From NCBI RefSeq assembly GCF_009604455.1, contig NZ_WEGL01000010.1, positions 124,001 to 188,000 on the forward strand: a DNA stretch of 64,000 nt, given 5' to 3'. Below the pieces are notes generated by a model. The model ran no database searches and was not told the origin of the DNA. It worked only from the letters and a program-made list of their open reading frames with translations. Made by a program: the position numbers and the translations under genes. Numbering within the stretch: the first letter of the stretch is position 1; each line of letters begins with the position of its first letter. Below are positions 45,057 through 58,794 of the stretch, piece after piece. Origin of the DNA: Streptomyces sp. RB17. Lineage in GTDB: Bacteria > Actinomycetota > Actinomycetes > Streptomycetales > Streptomycetaceae.

Positions 45057-45610
45057 GCGCTGTCTTCCCCGGTCTCTTCCCTGGACGACGCGATCTCGGC
45101 GCGGTCGTCGATCAGACCCGGCGGCGGGGCGATGACCGCCTTCTGCTCCTCCAGGTCGATCTCGGTGACGATCTCCTCGACGAACGGGATCATCACCTCG
45201 GTCCCGTCCGGGCGCTCCACGATGAACAGGTCCTGGGAGGGCAGGTGCGAGATCTCGGTGATCCGGCCGACCTCCGCCCCGTCCTCGGTGACCACGTCGA
45301 GGTCGATGAGCTGGTGGTCGTAGTATTCGTCCTCGCCCTCCGGCAGCTCCTCCGGGTCGATCTCGGCGATCAGGAGGGTGTTGCGCAGGGCCTCGGCCCC
45401 GTTGCGGTCGGTGACGCCCTCGAAGCGCAGCAGGAGGCGTCCGCTGTGGACGCGCCCCGTCTCGATGGTCAGCGGCCCCGTGGAGGCGGGGTCCGTGGCG
45501 AGGACGGCGCCGGGCGCGAGCCTGAGTTCCGGCTCGTCGGTACGTACCTCGACGGTGACCTCGCCCTTGATGCCGTGGGCACGGCCGATCCGTGCGACTA
45601 CCAGCTGCAC
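45053..45610 (-). CDS. rimM: Ribosome maturation factor RimM
   Basis: 185 residues. N-terminal RimM domain ([40 protein letters not shown]) and C-terminal PRC barrel ([37 protein letters not shown]). Assists 30S head assembly around S19. Translationally coupled to trmD. Confidence 0.95.
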   Translation of the reverse strand: MQLVVARIGRAHGIKGEVTVEVRTDEPELRLAPGAVLATDPASTGPLTIETGRVHSGRLLLRFEGVTDRNGAEALRNTLLIAEIDPEELPEGEDEYYDHQLIDLDVVTEDGAEVGRITEISHLPSQDLFIVERPDGTEVMIPFVEEIVTEIDLEEQKAVIAPPPGLIDDRAEIASSREETGEDSA

Positions 45611-45666
45611 GTGTCCAATTCTCCTGTCATCTCCTGTGCTCCCGCCAGCTCCTGCTCATACGACTG

Positions 45667-45702
45667 CGGGCCGGGGACGGCCGAGTGGCCCTCCCCGGCC
45701 CG
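45667..45702. terminator. Hairpin inside the rpsP operon (khpA-rimM gap)
   Basis: CGGGCCGGGG (45667-45676) pairs perfectly with CCCCGGCCCG (45693-45702) across a 16-base loop. It lies between khpA and rimM, where partial termination or RNA processing could set the ribosomal protein to modification enzyme ratio. Confidence 0.75.
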
Positions 45703-45721
45703 AGCCGGTTGCGATGAAGCG

Positions 45722-45961
45722 TCAGCGGACGTGGTCCACGTCGACGAGGTCGACGCGGACACCGCGACCGCCGATGGCGCCCACGACGGTGCGCAGGGCA
45801 CGCGCGGTGCGGCCGTTGCGGCCGATCACCTTGCCGAGGTCGTCCGGGTGAACCCGGACCTCGAGCACGCGCCCGCGGCGCAGGTTGCGCGAGGCGACCT
45901 GCACATCGTCAGGGTTGTCGACGATGCCCTTCACGAGGTGCTCAAGCGCCTCTTCGAGCAT
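45722..45961 (-). CDS. khpA: KH-domain RNA-binding protein KhpA
   Basis: 79 residues, all one KH domain: MLEEALEHLVKGIVDNPDDV, VRVHPDDLGKVIGRNGRTARAL (the GxxG loop is IGRNG). KhpA binds many RNAs, usually with KhpB. Five bases behind rpsP. Confidence 0.95.
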   Translation of the reverse strand: MLEEALEHLVKGIVDNPDDVQVASRNLRRGRVLEVRVHPDDLGKVIGRNGRTARALRTVVGAIGGRGVRVDLVDVDHVR

Positions 45962-45966
45962 GCTGC

Positions 45967-46386
45967 TCAGGCCTCGGTCGACTCGGACTCGGCAGCGGCC
46001 TCGTCCTTCTTCTCAGCCTTCTTCTTCTGGGTGATCGCCTCACCCTTGCCCTCGTCGTCACCGCCGAGAGCCTCGAACGACGGACGGGCCGGCTTCGGCT
46101 CGGCGGTGAGCAGCGGCGCGGGAGCCGGCTCGCCCTTGAACTTCTGCCAGTCGCCGGTCTTCTTCAGGATGGCGAGAACCGGCTCGGTCGGCTGCGCGCC
46201 GACACCCAGCCAGTACGCCACGCGCTCGGCGTCCACCTCGATGACCGACGGGTTGTAGGTCGGGTGGTACTTGCCGATCTCCTCGATGGCCCGGCCGTCA
46301 CGGCGGGTACGGGAGTCGGCGACGACGATGCGGTAGTGAGGCGAACGGATCTTGCCCAGACGCTTCAGCTTGATCTTGACTGCCAC
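45967..46386 (-). CDS. rpsP: 30S ribosomal protein S16
   Basis: 139 residues. [26 protein letters not shown], in parts, and [20 protein letters not shown] are S16. The last 50 residues are a Lys/Glu/Ala-rich tail typical of actinomycetes. First gene of rpsP-khpA-rimM-trmD-rplS-sipW-Z. Confidence 0.97.
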   Translation of the reverse strand: MAVKIKLKRLGKIRSPHYRIVVADSRTRRDGRAIEEIGKYHPTYNPSVIEVDAERVAYWLGVGAQPTEPVLAILKKTGDWQKFKGEPAPAPLLTAEPKPARPSFEALGGDDEGKGEAITQKKKAEKKDEAAAESESTEA

Positions 46387-46736
46387 GGGAGTGGGTTCTC
46401 CTGGATTTGACGTGGTTGGGCACGGCGAAGCTGCCGCGTGGGGTTGCGGTACCCGAGTGCCCGATGGACGCGTCAGCCGGAGGAGAGAGGGGTCCTGTGC
46501 GGCTGTCGAGTACAGCTAGCCATTGTGCCATAACCTGCGGGTCGCTTTTGGCCGAGGGTGGGTGGGCTGCGCTCGGGCATGCCGGTGAGGCACCCGGCGT
46601 GGAGGTGAGGTCACGTCGGGTGCGCTGTCCGCGGACGGACGGCACGGTGCGGCCCGTCGTCTGCCGTCCGTCTTCGTCCACGGTCCGTCGCGTCCACGAC
46701 CCGGCACCCACGAGATGCCGGTTCTCGCGGACCGCG
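46387..46736 (-). promoter_or_regulatory. rpsP upstream region
   Basis: 350 bp with no gene. The only AT-rich part, read on the minus strand as GGTTATGGCACAATGGCTAG (46517-46536), is a fair promoter candidate for the rpsP operon, leaving about 125 bases of leader. The rest is GC-rich spacer after the SprT-like gene. Confidence 0.4.
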
Positions 46737-47333
46737 TTACGCCGCCCCCGCGACCTCCGGGATCCGGAACGGCTTGCCGCAGCCGCCGCAGACGATGGGG
46801 GCCTGGGCGAGGACCGAGGGGACCACGCGGACGTTGCGGCCGCAGTCGCAGACCGCCTTGACCCGGACACCGCCGCCGGAGGAGCCGTGCCGGGCGGCCG
46901 GGCCGCGGAAGGTGCGGGTGGTGTCCGAGGAGGTCGCCGCCGTGTGGGCCTTCAGCGCGCGTTGCAGCCGCTCGATGGTCGGGCGGTAGCGCCGCTTGGC
47001 CTCGGGGTTCAGCGTGACCAGCGAGAAACCGCTGCTCGGGTGCGGCTCCTCGGGGTGGTCGAGGCCCAGTTCCTCGGCGATCGCGAGGAAACGGCGGTTG
47101 TGGTAGCGGCCGGCGCGGGAGGTGTCGCGGATCCCACGGGCGGCGGCGATGCCGTGGACTGCCTCATGGAGCAGTCGCTCGAAGGAGAGCTCGTGTCCGC
47201 AGGCGGACGACGACTCTCCGATCAGGGATTCTGGCGCGGCGAGGTCCGGCAGCTCGGGGTGGTACCGCTGAATGTCGGCCCACGCCTGCGCCAGCTCTGC
47301 GGCGAGAACAGGTGGTGTCTGTGTCGTGCTCAC
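46737..47333 (-). CDS. SprT-like zinc-metallopeptidase-fold protein with C-terminal zinc ribbon
   Basis: 198 residues. HEAVH at residues 56-60 with a third ligand candidate His78 (RYHNRRF) gives the SprT/gluzincin site. The C-terminal part (VCDCGRNVRV...IVCGGCGKPFRI) is a four-Cys ribbon. SprT/SPRTN proteins cleave DNA-protein crosslinks; whether this one does is unproven. Start ATG 47333. Upstream is a 523-bp gap shared with the divergent methyltransferase gene. Confidence 0.75.
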   Translation of the reverse strand: MSTTQTPPVLAAELAQAWADIQRYHPELPDLAAPESLIGESSSACGHELSFERLLHEAVHGIAAARGIRDTSRAGRYHNRRFLAIAEELGLDHPEEPHPSSGFSLVTLNPEAKRRYRPTIERLQRALKAHTAATSSDTTRTFRGPAARHGSSGGGVRVKAVCDCGRNVRVVPSVLAQAPIVCGGCGKPFRIPEVAGAA

Positions 47334-47856
47334 GTAATGACAACGAGCGGGGACTCGAATGTGTTCCTATTCCGGGGCATCCCAAATAATTTGCACGTAC
47401 CCGTCAGTTGCCGCTGATGCGTCCGGACGAGGGCGGGTGCGCTGATCTGCGGAGAAGCTTCACAGCTCCTACCAAGCTGGTGCGTAGTCCGCGCTACGAC
47501 CCCGCATGTAGACCCCGGTACGAGTGTCGGCGGCGGTTGCGCAAGAGACCTTTCGGCCGCTCTCGTCGTGAGGCCTCACTCCGGTCAGCGTCCGTGACGC
47601 GCGTGACGTTACCCCGCGCCGTCCGACCCCCCGGCACCGGCCGGTACCCCCGGAGCGGACACCGTACGGCCATCCAGGTTGCCGGGATGTGAAATCTCGC
47701 CACACCCGCGCCCGCACCCCAAGCAGGGCCCCACGACCCCTGGACGGGGCAGCGAGCCGGGAGTTACCTGGCATACGTGGGAAGTACGCGCGCACGGCAC
47801 GGGGGCCACGCAACCGGGCACAGCGGTGAACTCTCGGCGGATTGGGGCGCTTATCC
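47334..47856. other. 523-bp intergenic region without a recognised gene
   Basis: Divergent gap between the SprT-like and methyltransferase genes. It begins with a short AT-rich stretch (CCCAAATAATTTGC at 47388-47401, likely promoter of the SprT-like gene) and continues GC-rich with no convincing codon pattern. An ORF of 94 codons (47408-47692) is Arg-rich and not believable. A structured RNA is possible, but I recognise none. Confidence 0.4.
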
Positions 47857-48954
47857 ATGACACCTACGCTCGTGCGGCAGCACGTGCCTCACGCGGAGTC
47901 CGCACCCCGCGTGGGCCTGTGCGCACGCGCGCGTGACTGGTCCGAGATCCAGGAGCGGATGCTGGTGCCGCTCTACGAAGCCGTCTACGAACGACTCGAA
48001 GTGGGCCCCGCCACCCGGCTGCTGGGCCTGCGCTGCGGCGCCGGGCTCGCGCTGCTGCTGGCGGCCGGCAGAGGCGCCGAAGTGACCGGTGTCGACGCCG
48101 TCTCGCCCGAGCGGCTCGCCCTCGCCCGCGAACGCCTGCTGCCGGACGCCCGGCGCGGCGCCGCCGGAGGCGTCTTCGGCCTGCCCGGGGAGCAAGCGGA
48201 GCACGGGGGGAGCCGTGGCGGGCCGGGTGTGCCCGGCGGGCGCGATGCGCGCGGGGGTGGCGGTGACCGTCCCGGTCGGGCCGGGACGCAGGGCACCGAC
48301 GACGCCGAGCGCGGCGTCCCCGGAACACATCGCGGCGCCGGATCCGCCGAGCCCGGTGTGCGTCGCGAGGGCACGGGGTGCGGCACGAGCGGCCGTACAC
48401 GCGCGCGTGCCGCCGTGGAACTCGTCGCGGGCTCACCCGTCGACGCGGCCGGCGCGAAGACGGCCCCGTACACCCTGGTGACCGTCTTCGAGCCGATCGG
48501 GTGCCTCGCGGGCGACTCCGAGGGGCTCGGTGAGCTGCTGGCCGACGCGCTGCCGCTGGCCGCGCGCGGGGCCGCCGTGGTGCTGGCCGGCTGGGGCCCG
48601 CCGGAGCGCTGCGCCACCTCCTCGGTGCTGCGGGTGGCGACGAAACTGGCCGATCCCCTGCGCAGCGCGCGCAGCTGGCGGCCCGCCCGGCGGGACGACC
48701 TGGAGGAGGTCGCCCAGCGGGCGGGGCTGAAGCCGGACGGCTCGGGGCGGGTGGCCTGCCCGTTCGGGTACGCCGACGTCGACAGCGCCGTACGGGGCCT
48801 GCTGTCGACCGGTCTGTTCGACGCGGCGATCGCGGCGACGGACGCCAAGCAGGTCGACAAGGAGCTGACGGAGGCCCTGCACCCCTACCGGCGCCCGGAC
48901 GGGACGGTGTGGATGCCGAACGTCTTCCGCTACCTGGTCGCGCGCGTGCCCTAG
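47857..48954 (+). CDS. SAM-dependent methyltransferase-like protein with low-complexity insert
   Basis: 365 residues from ATG 47857. Rossmann methyltransferase start: TRLLGLRCGAGLALLLAAGRGAEVTGVDAVSPERLALA, in parts, where motif I is LRCGAG. Residues about 98-189 are a Gly/Arg/Asp-rich low-complexity stretch with no secondary structure signature. The fold resumes at APYTLVTVFEPIGCLAG and RGAAVVLAGWGPPE. The substrate is unknown. The insert lies where a loop before motif 4 would be, so the core could still fold. I recall shorter insert-poor orthologs. Confidence 0.75.
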   Translation: MTPTLVRQHVPHAESAPRVGLCARARDWSEIQERMLVPLYEAVYERLEVGPATRLLGLRCGAGLALLLAAGRGAEVTGVDAVSPERLALARERLLPDARRGAAGGVFGLPGEQAEHGGSRGGPGVPGGRDARGGGGDRPGRAGTQGTDDAERGVPGTHRGAGSAEPGVRREGTGCGTSGRTRARAAVELVAGSPVDAAGAKTAPYTLVTVFEPIGCLAGDSEGLGELLADALPLAARGAAVVLAGWGPPERCATSSVLRVATKLADPLRSARSWRPARRDDLEEVAQRAGLKPDGSGRVACPFGYADVDSAVRGLLSTGLFDAAIAATDAKQVDKELTEALHPYRRPDGTVWMPNVFRYLVARVP

Positions 48955-49110
48955 GTGCACTCGGCCCTGTCGTCGAACTGTCGAACTCCCCCAGCCCCGC
49001 GACGCCATGCGCACTCCCCCAGCCTCCGGCCGGGAGGTGCCCGCACTCGCCGCGGCGGGCGCGAGGCACGCCCTCCGGGCGGACGACGGGAGTTCGACGA
49101 CAGGACCGGC

Positions 49111-51051
<1,941 letters not shown>

Positions 51052-51143
51052 ATCTGGACGTTAAGGCATACGGCGGACCTCGGCATGCGCTGAGGGCGCC
51101 CCCCTTCGGCCGGGGGGCGCCCTCGGTGTCCTACGAGGGGAAC

Positions 51144-52694
51144 TCAGCCCATGAACTTCTTGAACTCGTCCGGCAGCTCGAAGTCCTGGCCGCCCTGCTG
51201 CGGCAGCCCGAAGGCGTTCCCGCCCTGTGCGGCGGCCTCGCGGCGCTGGGCCTCCTCCAGTTCCTGCTGCTTGCGCTTCATCGGGTTGCCGGAGCGCTGC
51301 TTGCCCTTGGCCTTCTTCGTCTGCTTCTTCTGCCGGCCGGGGCCGCCGCCCATGCCCGGGATCCCCGGCATGCCCGGCATGCCGCCGCCCTGCGCCATGC
51401 GGGACATCATCTTGCGGGCCTCGAAGAACCGCTCGACCAGGTTCTTCACCGCGCTCACCTCGACACCGGAGCCCCTGGCGATACGGGCGCGGCGGGAGCC
51501 GTTGATGATCGTCGGGTCCTGGCGCTCGCCCGGGGTCATCGACTTGATGATCGCGGCGGTGCGGTCGACGTCCCGCTCGTCGATGTTGTTGATCTGGTCC
51601 TTGATCTGGCCCATGCCCGGGAGCATGCCGAGCAGCTTGCTGATGCTGCCCATCTTCCGGACCTGTTCCATCTGGGCCAGGAAGTCGTCCAGGGTGAAGT
51701 CCTGGCCCTTCTTGGACGCCAGCTTCGAGGCCATCTTGGCGGCCTCTTCCTGGCTGAAGGTCTTCTCCGCCTGCTCGATCAGGGTGAGCAGGTCACCCAG
51801 GTCGAGGATGCGGGAGGCCATCCGGTCCGGGTGGAATGCGTCGAAGTCGTCCAGCTTCTCGCCGTTCGACGCGAACATGATCGGCTTGCCGGTGATCTGC
51901 CGGATCGACAGGGCGGCACCACCGCGGGCGTCGCCGTCGAGCTTGGAGAGCACCACACCGTCGAAGCCGACGCCGTCGCGGAAGGCCTCGGCGGTGTTGA
52001 CGGCGTCCTGACCGATCATCGCGTCGACGACGAACAGGATCTCGTCCGGGGAGACGGCGTCCCGGATGTCCGCGGCCTGCTGCATCATCTCGGCGTCGAT
52101 ACCGAGGCGGCCGGCGGTGTCCACGATCACGATGTCGTGGACCTTGGACTTCGCGAAGTCGATGGAGTCCTTGGCGACCTTGACCGGGTCGCCGACGCCG
52201 TTGCCCGGCTCGGGCGCGTAGACGGCGACACCGGCGCGCTCGGCGACGACGCTCAGCTGGTTGACGGCGTTCGGGCGCTGGAGGTCGGCGGCGACCAGCA
52301 GCGGCGAGTGGCCCTGCTCCTTGAGCCACTTGGCGAGCTTGCCCGCGAGGGTGGTCTTACCGGCACCCTGCAGACCCGCCAGCATGATCACGGTGGGCGG
52401 CTGCTTGGCGAAGCGCAGGCGCCGGGTCTCGCCGCCGAGGATGGTGACGAGCTCGTCGTTGACGATCTTCAGGACCTGCTGGGCGGGGTTCAGCGCGCGC
52501 GAGACCTCGGCGCCCAGTGCCCGTTCCTTGACGTTCTTGATGAAGGTCCGGACGACAGGCAGGGCGACGTCCGCTTCGAGGAGCGCGATACGGATCTCGC
52601 GCGCCGTGGCGTCGATGTCCGCCTCGCTGAGGCGCCCCTTGCCGCGGAGATTCTTGAAAGTCGCGCTGAGGCGGTCGGAGAGGGTATCGAACAC
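51144..52694 (-). CDS. ffh: Signal recognition particle protein Ffh
   Basis: 516 residues from GTG 52694 (VFDTLSDRLSATFKNLRGKG). NG domain with GLQGAGKTTLAGKLA, VAADLQRPNAVNQL, DTAGRLGIDAEMM and SKLDGDARGGAALS. M domain with LGMLPGMGQI and a Met/Gly-rich tail (GGGMPGMPGIPGMGGGPG) before a basic linker. Binds signal sequences and 4.5S RNA and docks to FtsY, encoded 7 kb away. Confidence 0.97.
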   Translation of the reverse strand: MFDTLSDRLSATFKNLRGKGRLSEADIDATAREIRIALLEADVALPVVRTFIKNVKERALGAEVSRALNPAQQVLKIVNDELVTILGGETRRLRFAKQPPTVIMLAGLQGAGKTTLAGKLAKWLKEQGHSPLLVAADLQRPNAVNQLSVVAERAGVAVYAPEPGNGVGDPVKVAKDSIDFAKSKVHDIVIVDTAGRLGIDAEMMQQAADIRDAVSPDEILFVVDAMIGQDAVNTAEAFRDGVGFDGVVLSKLDGDARGGAALSIRQITGKPIMFASNGEKLDDFDAFHPDRMASRILDLGDLLTLIEQAEKTFSQEEAAKMASKLASKKGQDFTLDDFLAQMEQVRKMGSISKLLGMLPGMGQIKDQINNIDERDVDRTAAIIKSMTPGERQDPTIINGSRRARIARGSGVEVSAVKNLVERFFEARKMMSRMAQGGGMPGMPGIPGMGGGPGRQKKQTKKAKGKQRSGNPMKRKQQELEEAQRREAAAQGGNAFGLPQQGGQDFELPDEFKKFMG

Positions 52695-52817
52695 GGTGGC
52701 GTCGGTCCTCGGGAGTCGGAGACGGTTCGGGCTGCCCTCCAGGGTATCCGGCCGGGCAAGCAATTCGTCCCCGCCCGGTGTGTCCGGCGCACGGGGACGC
52801 CCCACGCGCCCCCCGGG

Positions 52818-55262
52818 TCACGCCCGCAGCGTCTCCTCCAGCACCCGCGCCAGCGACCCGGCGTCCTCTCCCGGCAGCGGCTGCCCCGCGCCGGTCGTGA
52901 CATAGAACGCATCCACCGCGTTGGAGCCCAGCGTCGACACGTGCATGCTCCGCACCCGCACCCCCGCCTTCTCCAGGGCCATCCCGATCCGGTACAGCAG
53001 GCCCGGGGCGTCCTGTGCGCGGACCTCGATCACCGTGGCGTGGTGGGAGGCCGCCGGAGCGACGGTCACCCTCGGTGGCGGGGCCACCCAGCCGCGCCGG
53101 CGGGGATAGGCCGCGTCCCGTTCGGCGAGGCGGCCGGCGATGTCCAGGGTGCCGTCCAGGGCGCGGACGAGGTCGGCGCGCAGCCGGGTGGCCTGCGGCA
53201 GCGAGCCGTACTCGGCGGCCACCCGCCAGTTGAGCAGCAGCACCGAGCCGTCGTCGACGTCGTCGGGCAGGCGCAGGGCGCGCAGCTCGGCCGTGCGAAC
53301 CGTGAGCCGGTGCACGGCGAGGACCCCGGCGACGGCGGGCAGGACGGCGGGCTGGTCGGGTACGGCGATGAGCAGCTCGACACCGAGGGGTTCCTGGGCG
53401 GACTCCTGCTCCGGGACCGGTTCCGTCTGGGCGCGCAGCGCGAGGACCGGGCCGCCCGTGCGGTACGCCTCGATGGCCAGCCGCTCCTGCTCGGCCGTGG
53501 GCGCGGCGGGCTCCGGTTCGTCGGGGGCGTCGCCGGCGAGCACGGCGGATACCCGCCGGACCAGGTCGGCGACGAGGGAGCCGCGCCAGGAGGACCAGGC
53601 CGCGGGGCCGGTGGCGAGCGCGTCGGCCTCGGTCAGGGCGTGCAGCAGCTCCAGGGTGCTCTGGGTGCCGACCGCCTCGGCGACCGCGCGGACGGTGACC
53701 GGGTCGTCGAGGTCGCGGCGGGTGGCCGTCTCGATCAGCAGCAGGTGGTGGCGGACCAGCGCGGACAGCACGGCCACGTCCGCGCGGTCGAAGCCGATCC
53801 GCGCCGCGACGTCCTTGGCGATGATCTCGCCGGCCACCGAGTGGTCGCCGGGCCAGCCCTTTCCGATGTCGTGCAGCAGGGCGGCGACCAGGAGCAGGTC
53901 GGGGCGGCTGACGCGGCGGGTCAGTTCGGAGGCGCGGACGGCCGTCTCGATCAGGTGCCGGTCGACCGTCCACACATGGACGGCGTTGCGCTGCGGGCGG
54001 CAGCGGACCCGTTCCCAGTCCGGCAGCAGGCGGCTGATCAGGCCCTCCGCCTCCAGGGCTTCCCAGACGTCGACGGTCGGGCGGCCGGAGCCGAGCAGGG
54101 TGACCAGCTGCTCACGGGCCTCCGCGGGCCAGGGCGTGGGCAGGGGGCGCACGGTGGCGGCCATGCGCCGTACGGCGTGCAGGGAGAGCGGGAGGCCGGC
54201 CTGTGCGGCGGCGGCCGCGGCGCGCAAGGGGAGCACGGGGTCGCGTTCGGGGCGTGCGGCGCGGGCGAGCACCACCTCGCCGTCCTGCTCCACCACGCCC
54301 TCGGCGAGCGGGGAGCGCTCGGCGACGGGCTTGCCGCCGCCGAGCATGGCGCGCAGGCGGGGCCGTACGGCGCGCGAGCGCAGCACGCGCCCCACCTCGC
54401 GCCAGGTGACGTCACTGGCGTACGAGATGACCCGCGCCGCCTCGTAGACCTGCCGCAGCAGCGTGTCCGCGTCCAGCAGCCCCAGCTCGGCCGCCACCTG
54501 GTCCTGCTCCTGGAGCGCGAGCCGGTCGGTGGCGCGGCCCGTCGCCAGATGCAGCGCGTCCCGTACGTCGAGCAGGCGCCGGCGCGCGTCCGCGAGGCCC
54601 TCGCGCGGGGCGTCGGCGAGCCAGGAGGCGGCGACGGCGCGCAGCGCGGTGGCGTCCCGAAGCCCTCCGCGGGCCTCCTTGAGGTCCGGCTCCAGCAGGT
54701 ACTGCAGCTCCCCCTGGCGTTCGGCGCGTTCAGCACAGAGTTCTTGCAGCTCGGGGAGGCGTTTGGGGGCCTGGTTGCGCCAGTCGGCGAGGACGGCGGT
54801 GCGCAGGCCGGCGGTGAGTCCGAGGTCGCCGGCGAGATGGCGGGCGTCCAGGAGGCCGAGTTGGACTTTCAAATCCTCCCCGGCGGTCTTGCGGGCCTCC
54901 GCGGGGGTGCGCACGGAGTGGTCGAGGGCGAGACCGAGGTCCCAGATGGGATACCAGAGGCGGTCGGCGACGGCGGCGACGGCCTTGGGGTCACTGCCGT
55001 CGTGCAGCAGGAGCAGGTCCAGGTCGCTGCGCGGGGACAGCTCGCCGCGGCCGTAGCCGCCGACGGCGACCAGGGAGGCCCCCGGGAGCCCTTCGGCGGC
55101 CGCCGTGAACAGTCCGGCGAGCCAGTCGTCGGTCAGTTCGGCGAGGGCGGCACGGCGCGGCGGCCCGGACCGCGCCCCCTCGGTGAGGAGGCGCAGCCGG
55201 GCCGCCGCGTAGCCGCTGGGTCCCGAGTCCTCTGCTTCGGTCCGCATGTCCGTACCCGTCAC
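52818..55262 (-). CDS. glnD: GlnD: PII nucleotidyltransferase/removing enzyme
   Basis: 814 residues. N-terminal nucleotidyltransferase site GGYGRGELSPRSDLDLLLLHDG, in parts (GG-x9-DxD), HD domain (LLHDIGKGWPGDHS) and two C-terminal ACT domains (VELLIAVPDQPAVLP; VIEVRAQDAPGLLYRIG). It modifies GlnK on Tyr51; in actinobacteria the modification is adenylylation and depends on nitrogen status. Third gene of the amtB-glnK-glnD operon, 29 bases after glnK. Confidence 0.96.
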   Translation of the reverse strand: MTGTDMRTEAEDSGPSGYAAARLRLLTEGARSGPPRRAALAELTDDWLAGLFTAAAEGLPGASLVAVGGYGRGELSPRSDLDLLLLHDGSDPKAVAAVADRLWYPIWDLGLALDHSVRTPAEARKTAGEDLKVQLGLLDARHLAGDLGLTAGLRTAVLADWRNQAPKRLPELQELCAERAERQGELQYLLEPDLKEARGGLRDATALRAVAASWLADAPREGLADARRRLLDVRDALHLATGRATDRLALQEQDQVAAELGLLDADTLLRQVYEAARVISYASDVTWREVGRVLRSRAVRPRLRAMLGGGKPVAERSPLAEGVVEQDGEVVLARAARPERDPVLPLRAAAAAAQAGLPLSLHAVRRMAATVRPLPTPWPAEAREQLVTLLGSGRPTVDVWEALEAEGLISRLLPDWERVRCRPQRNAVHVWTVDRHLIETAVRASELTRRVSRPDLLLVAALLHDIGKGWPGDHSVAGEIIAKDVAARIGFDRADVAVLSALVRHHLLLIETATRRDLDDPVTVRAVAEAVGTQSTLELLHALTEADALATGPAAWSSWRGSLVADLVRRVSAVLAGDAPDEPEPAAPTAEQERLAIEAYRTGGPVLALRAQTEPVPEQESAQEPLGVELLIAVPDQPAVLPAVAGVLAVHRLTVRTAELRALRLPDDVDDGSVLLLNWRVAAEYGSLPQATRLRADLVRALDGTLDIAGRLAERDAAYPRRRGWVAPPPRVTVAPAASHHATVIEVRAQDAPGLLYRIGMALEKAGVRVRSMHVSTLGSNAVDAFYVTTGAGQPLPGEDAGSLARVLEETLRA

Positions 55263-55291
55263 CCAGTGACTCCCGTTCTCGGAGATATCGG

Positions 55292-57315
<2,024 letters not shown>

Positions 57316-58794
57316 TCATACCGCTTCGGCGGTCTCCGGCAGGTCGACGGCGAGCTGATCGGTGAGGCCGACGACGGCGGCGAGGTCGCCGTAGTCGCGT
57401 ACGGCCGTGTCGACCGTCTTTCGAATACGAGTGTTCACACGCTCGGAGCGGACTTTCTTGGCGATCTCCATGGCCTGGGCGGCATGGGTGGCGCTCCGCT
57501 CGGGCTCGCGCTGGAGCAGGTACACGGTGGCCATGCCGATCAGGTTCAGCGCGTACGACCGCTGGTGCTCGCTGTCCTGGGCGAACTTCTCCACCGCCTT
57601 GCGCATCAGCGGCTCGGCGAGGGAGGCGTAGGTGGGGCTGCGTCCGGCGACGTAGGCGAGGTCGCGGAAGGAGTGGGAGTTCTCGCCGTACAGCTCGGCC
57701 TCGGAGAAGAAGCGGATCCAGTCGGGGTCCGGCTCGTCCCACTCGTCGGCCTCGGCGAAGGTGTCCTCGGCCATGCGGACCGCGCGCTTGGTCTTGCCGG
57801 GCTGGCCCATGTTGGCGTAGGCGCGGGCCTCCATCGCATACAGCATGGACTGGGTGCGCGGGCTCGCGCAGTCGCGGCTGCCGTACTGGGCGAGGTGGAT
57901 CAGCTCCAGGGCGTCGTCGGGCCGGCCGAGATGGATCATCTGGCGGCTCATGCTGGAGAGGATGTACGAGCCGAGCGGCTTGTCGCCGGCCTCCTTGGCC
58001 GCGTGCAGGGCGAGGACGAAGTACTTCTGCGCGGTGGGCTGGAGCCCCACGTCGTACGACATCCAGCCGGCCAGTTCGGCCAGTTCGGCGGCGACCTTGA
58101 AGAGCTTGCGGGTGGTGGCCTCGGGCTGGGGTTCCTGGAGCAGGTCGGTGACCTCGTGCAGCTGCCCGACGACCGCCTTGCGGCGCAGACCGCCGCCGCA
58201 CTGGGCGTCCCACTGCCGGAACATCCGGGTGGTGGACTCCAGCAGGTCCAGCTCCGGCTTGGACAGCCGGCCGGGCCTGCGGGAGTCGAGGAGGGGCTCG
58301 GGCTCGACGGCGACCGGCGCGGTGGGGCCCGGGACGAGCCAGCGCTGCATGGGCTCGATGAGGGAGGGGCCGGCGGACAGCGCGAGGGAGGTGCCGAGGA
58401 AGCCGCGCCGGGCCAGCATCAGGTCGCTGCGCGAGAACTCGCCGAGCAGGGCGACCGTCTGCGGGGCCGTCCAGGGCAGGTCGACGCCGGACGCGGAGGG
58501 TGTCTGGCGGGCGGCGCGCAGGCCGAGGTCCTCGATGGAGACCACACAGCCGAAGCGCTCGGAGAACAGCTCCGAGAGGATGCGCGGGATCGGCTCGCGC
58601 GGGTTCTCCCCGTCCAGCCAGCGGCGCACGCGCGAGGTGTCGGTGGAGATGTGGTTGGCACCCAACTGGCGAGCCCGGCGGTTGACTTGGCGGGCCAGCT
58701 CGCCCTTGGACCAGCCACTGCGCACGAACCACGAGCCGAGCAGCTCATTGGGGCGCCTGTCAGCGTTCGCTCCGCTACCGCCGTTGCCGCTCAC
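57316..58794 (-). CDS. nsdA: NsdA-type regulator of development (TPR, XRE-like N-terminus)
   Basis: 492 residues from GTG 58794. An N-terminal helix-turn-helix-like region (WSKGELARQVNRRARQLGANHISTDTSRVRRWLDGENP, in parts) leads into an alpha-solenoid of tetratricopeptide-type repeats covering 180-470 (KYFVLALHAAKEAGDK, ALELIHLAQYG, ARAYANMGQPGKTKRAV). It matches NsdA, a negative regulator of sporulation and antibiotic production, from memory. A later Arg-rich segment (RSDLMLARRGFLGTSLALSAG) resembles a Tat-like stretch but is internal. Confidence 0.92.
   Translation of the reverse strand: MSGNGGSGANADRRPNELLGSWFVRSGWSKGELARQVNRRARQLGANHISTDTSRVRRWLDGENPREPIPRILSELFSERFGCVVSIEDLGLRAARQTPSASGVDLPWTAPQTVALLGEFSRSDLMLARRGFLGTSLALSAGPSLIEPMQRWLVPGPTAPVAVEPEPLLDSRRPGRLSKPELDLLESTTRMFRQWDAQCGGGLRRKAVVGQLHEVTDLLQEPQPEATTRKLFKVAAELAELAGWMSYDVGLQPTAQKYFVLALHAAKEAGDKPLGSYILSSMSRQMIHLGRPDDALELIHLAQYGSRDCASPRTQSMLYAMEARAYANMGQPGKTKRAVRMAEDTFAEADEWDEPDPDWIRFFSEAELYGENSHSFRDLAYVAGRSPTYASLAEPLMRKAVEKFAQDSEHQRSYALNLIGMATVYLLQREPERSATHAAQAMEIAKKVRSERVNTRIRKTVDTAVRDYGDLAAVVGLTDQLAVDLPETAEAV

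Noticed and set aside
47408-47692. Possible 94-residue gene in the SprT/methyltransferase gap
   Set aside because: Arg-rich, no ribosome-binding site, poor third-position pattern.
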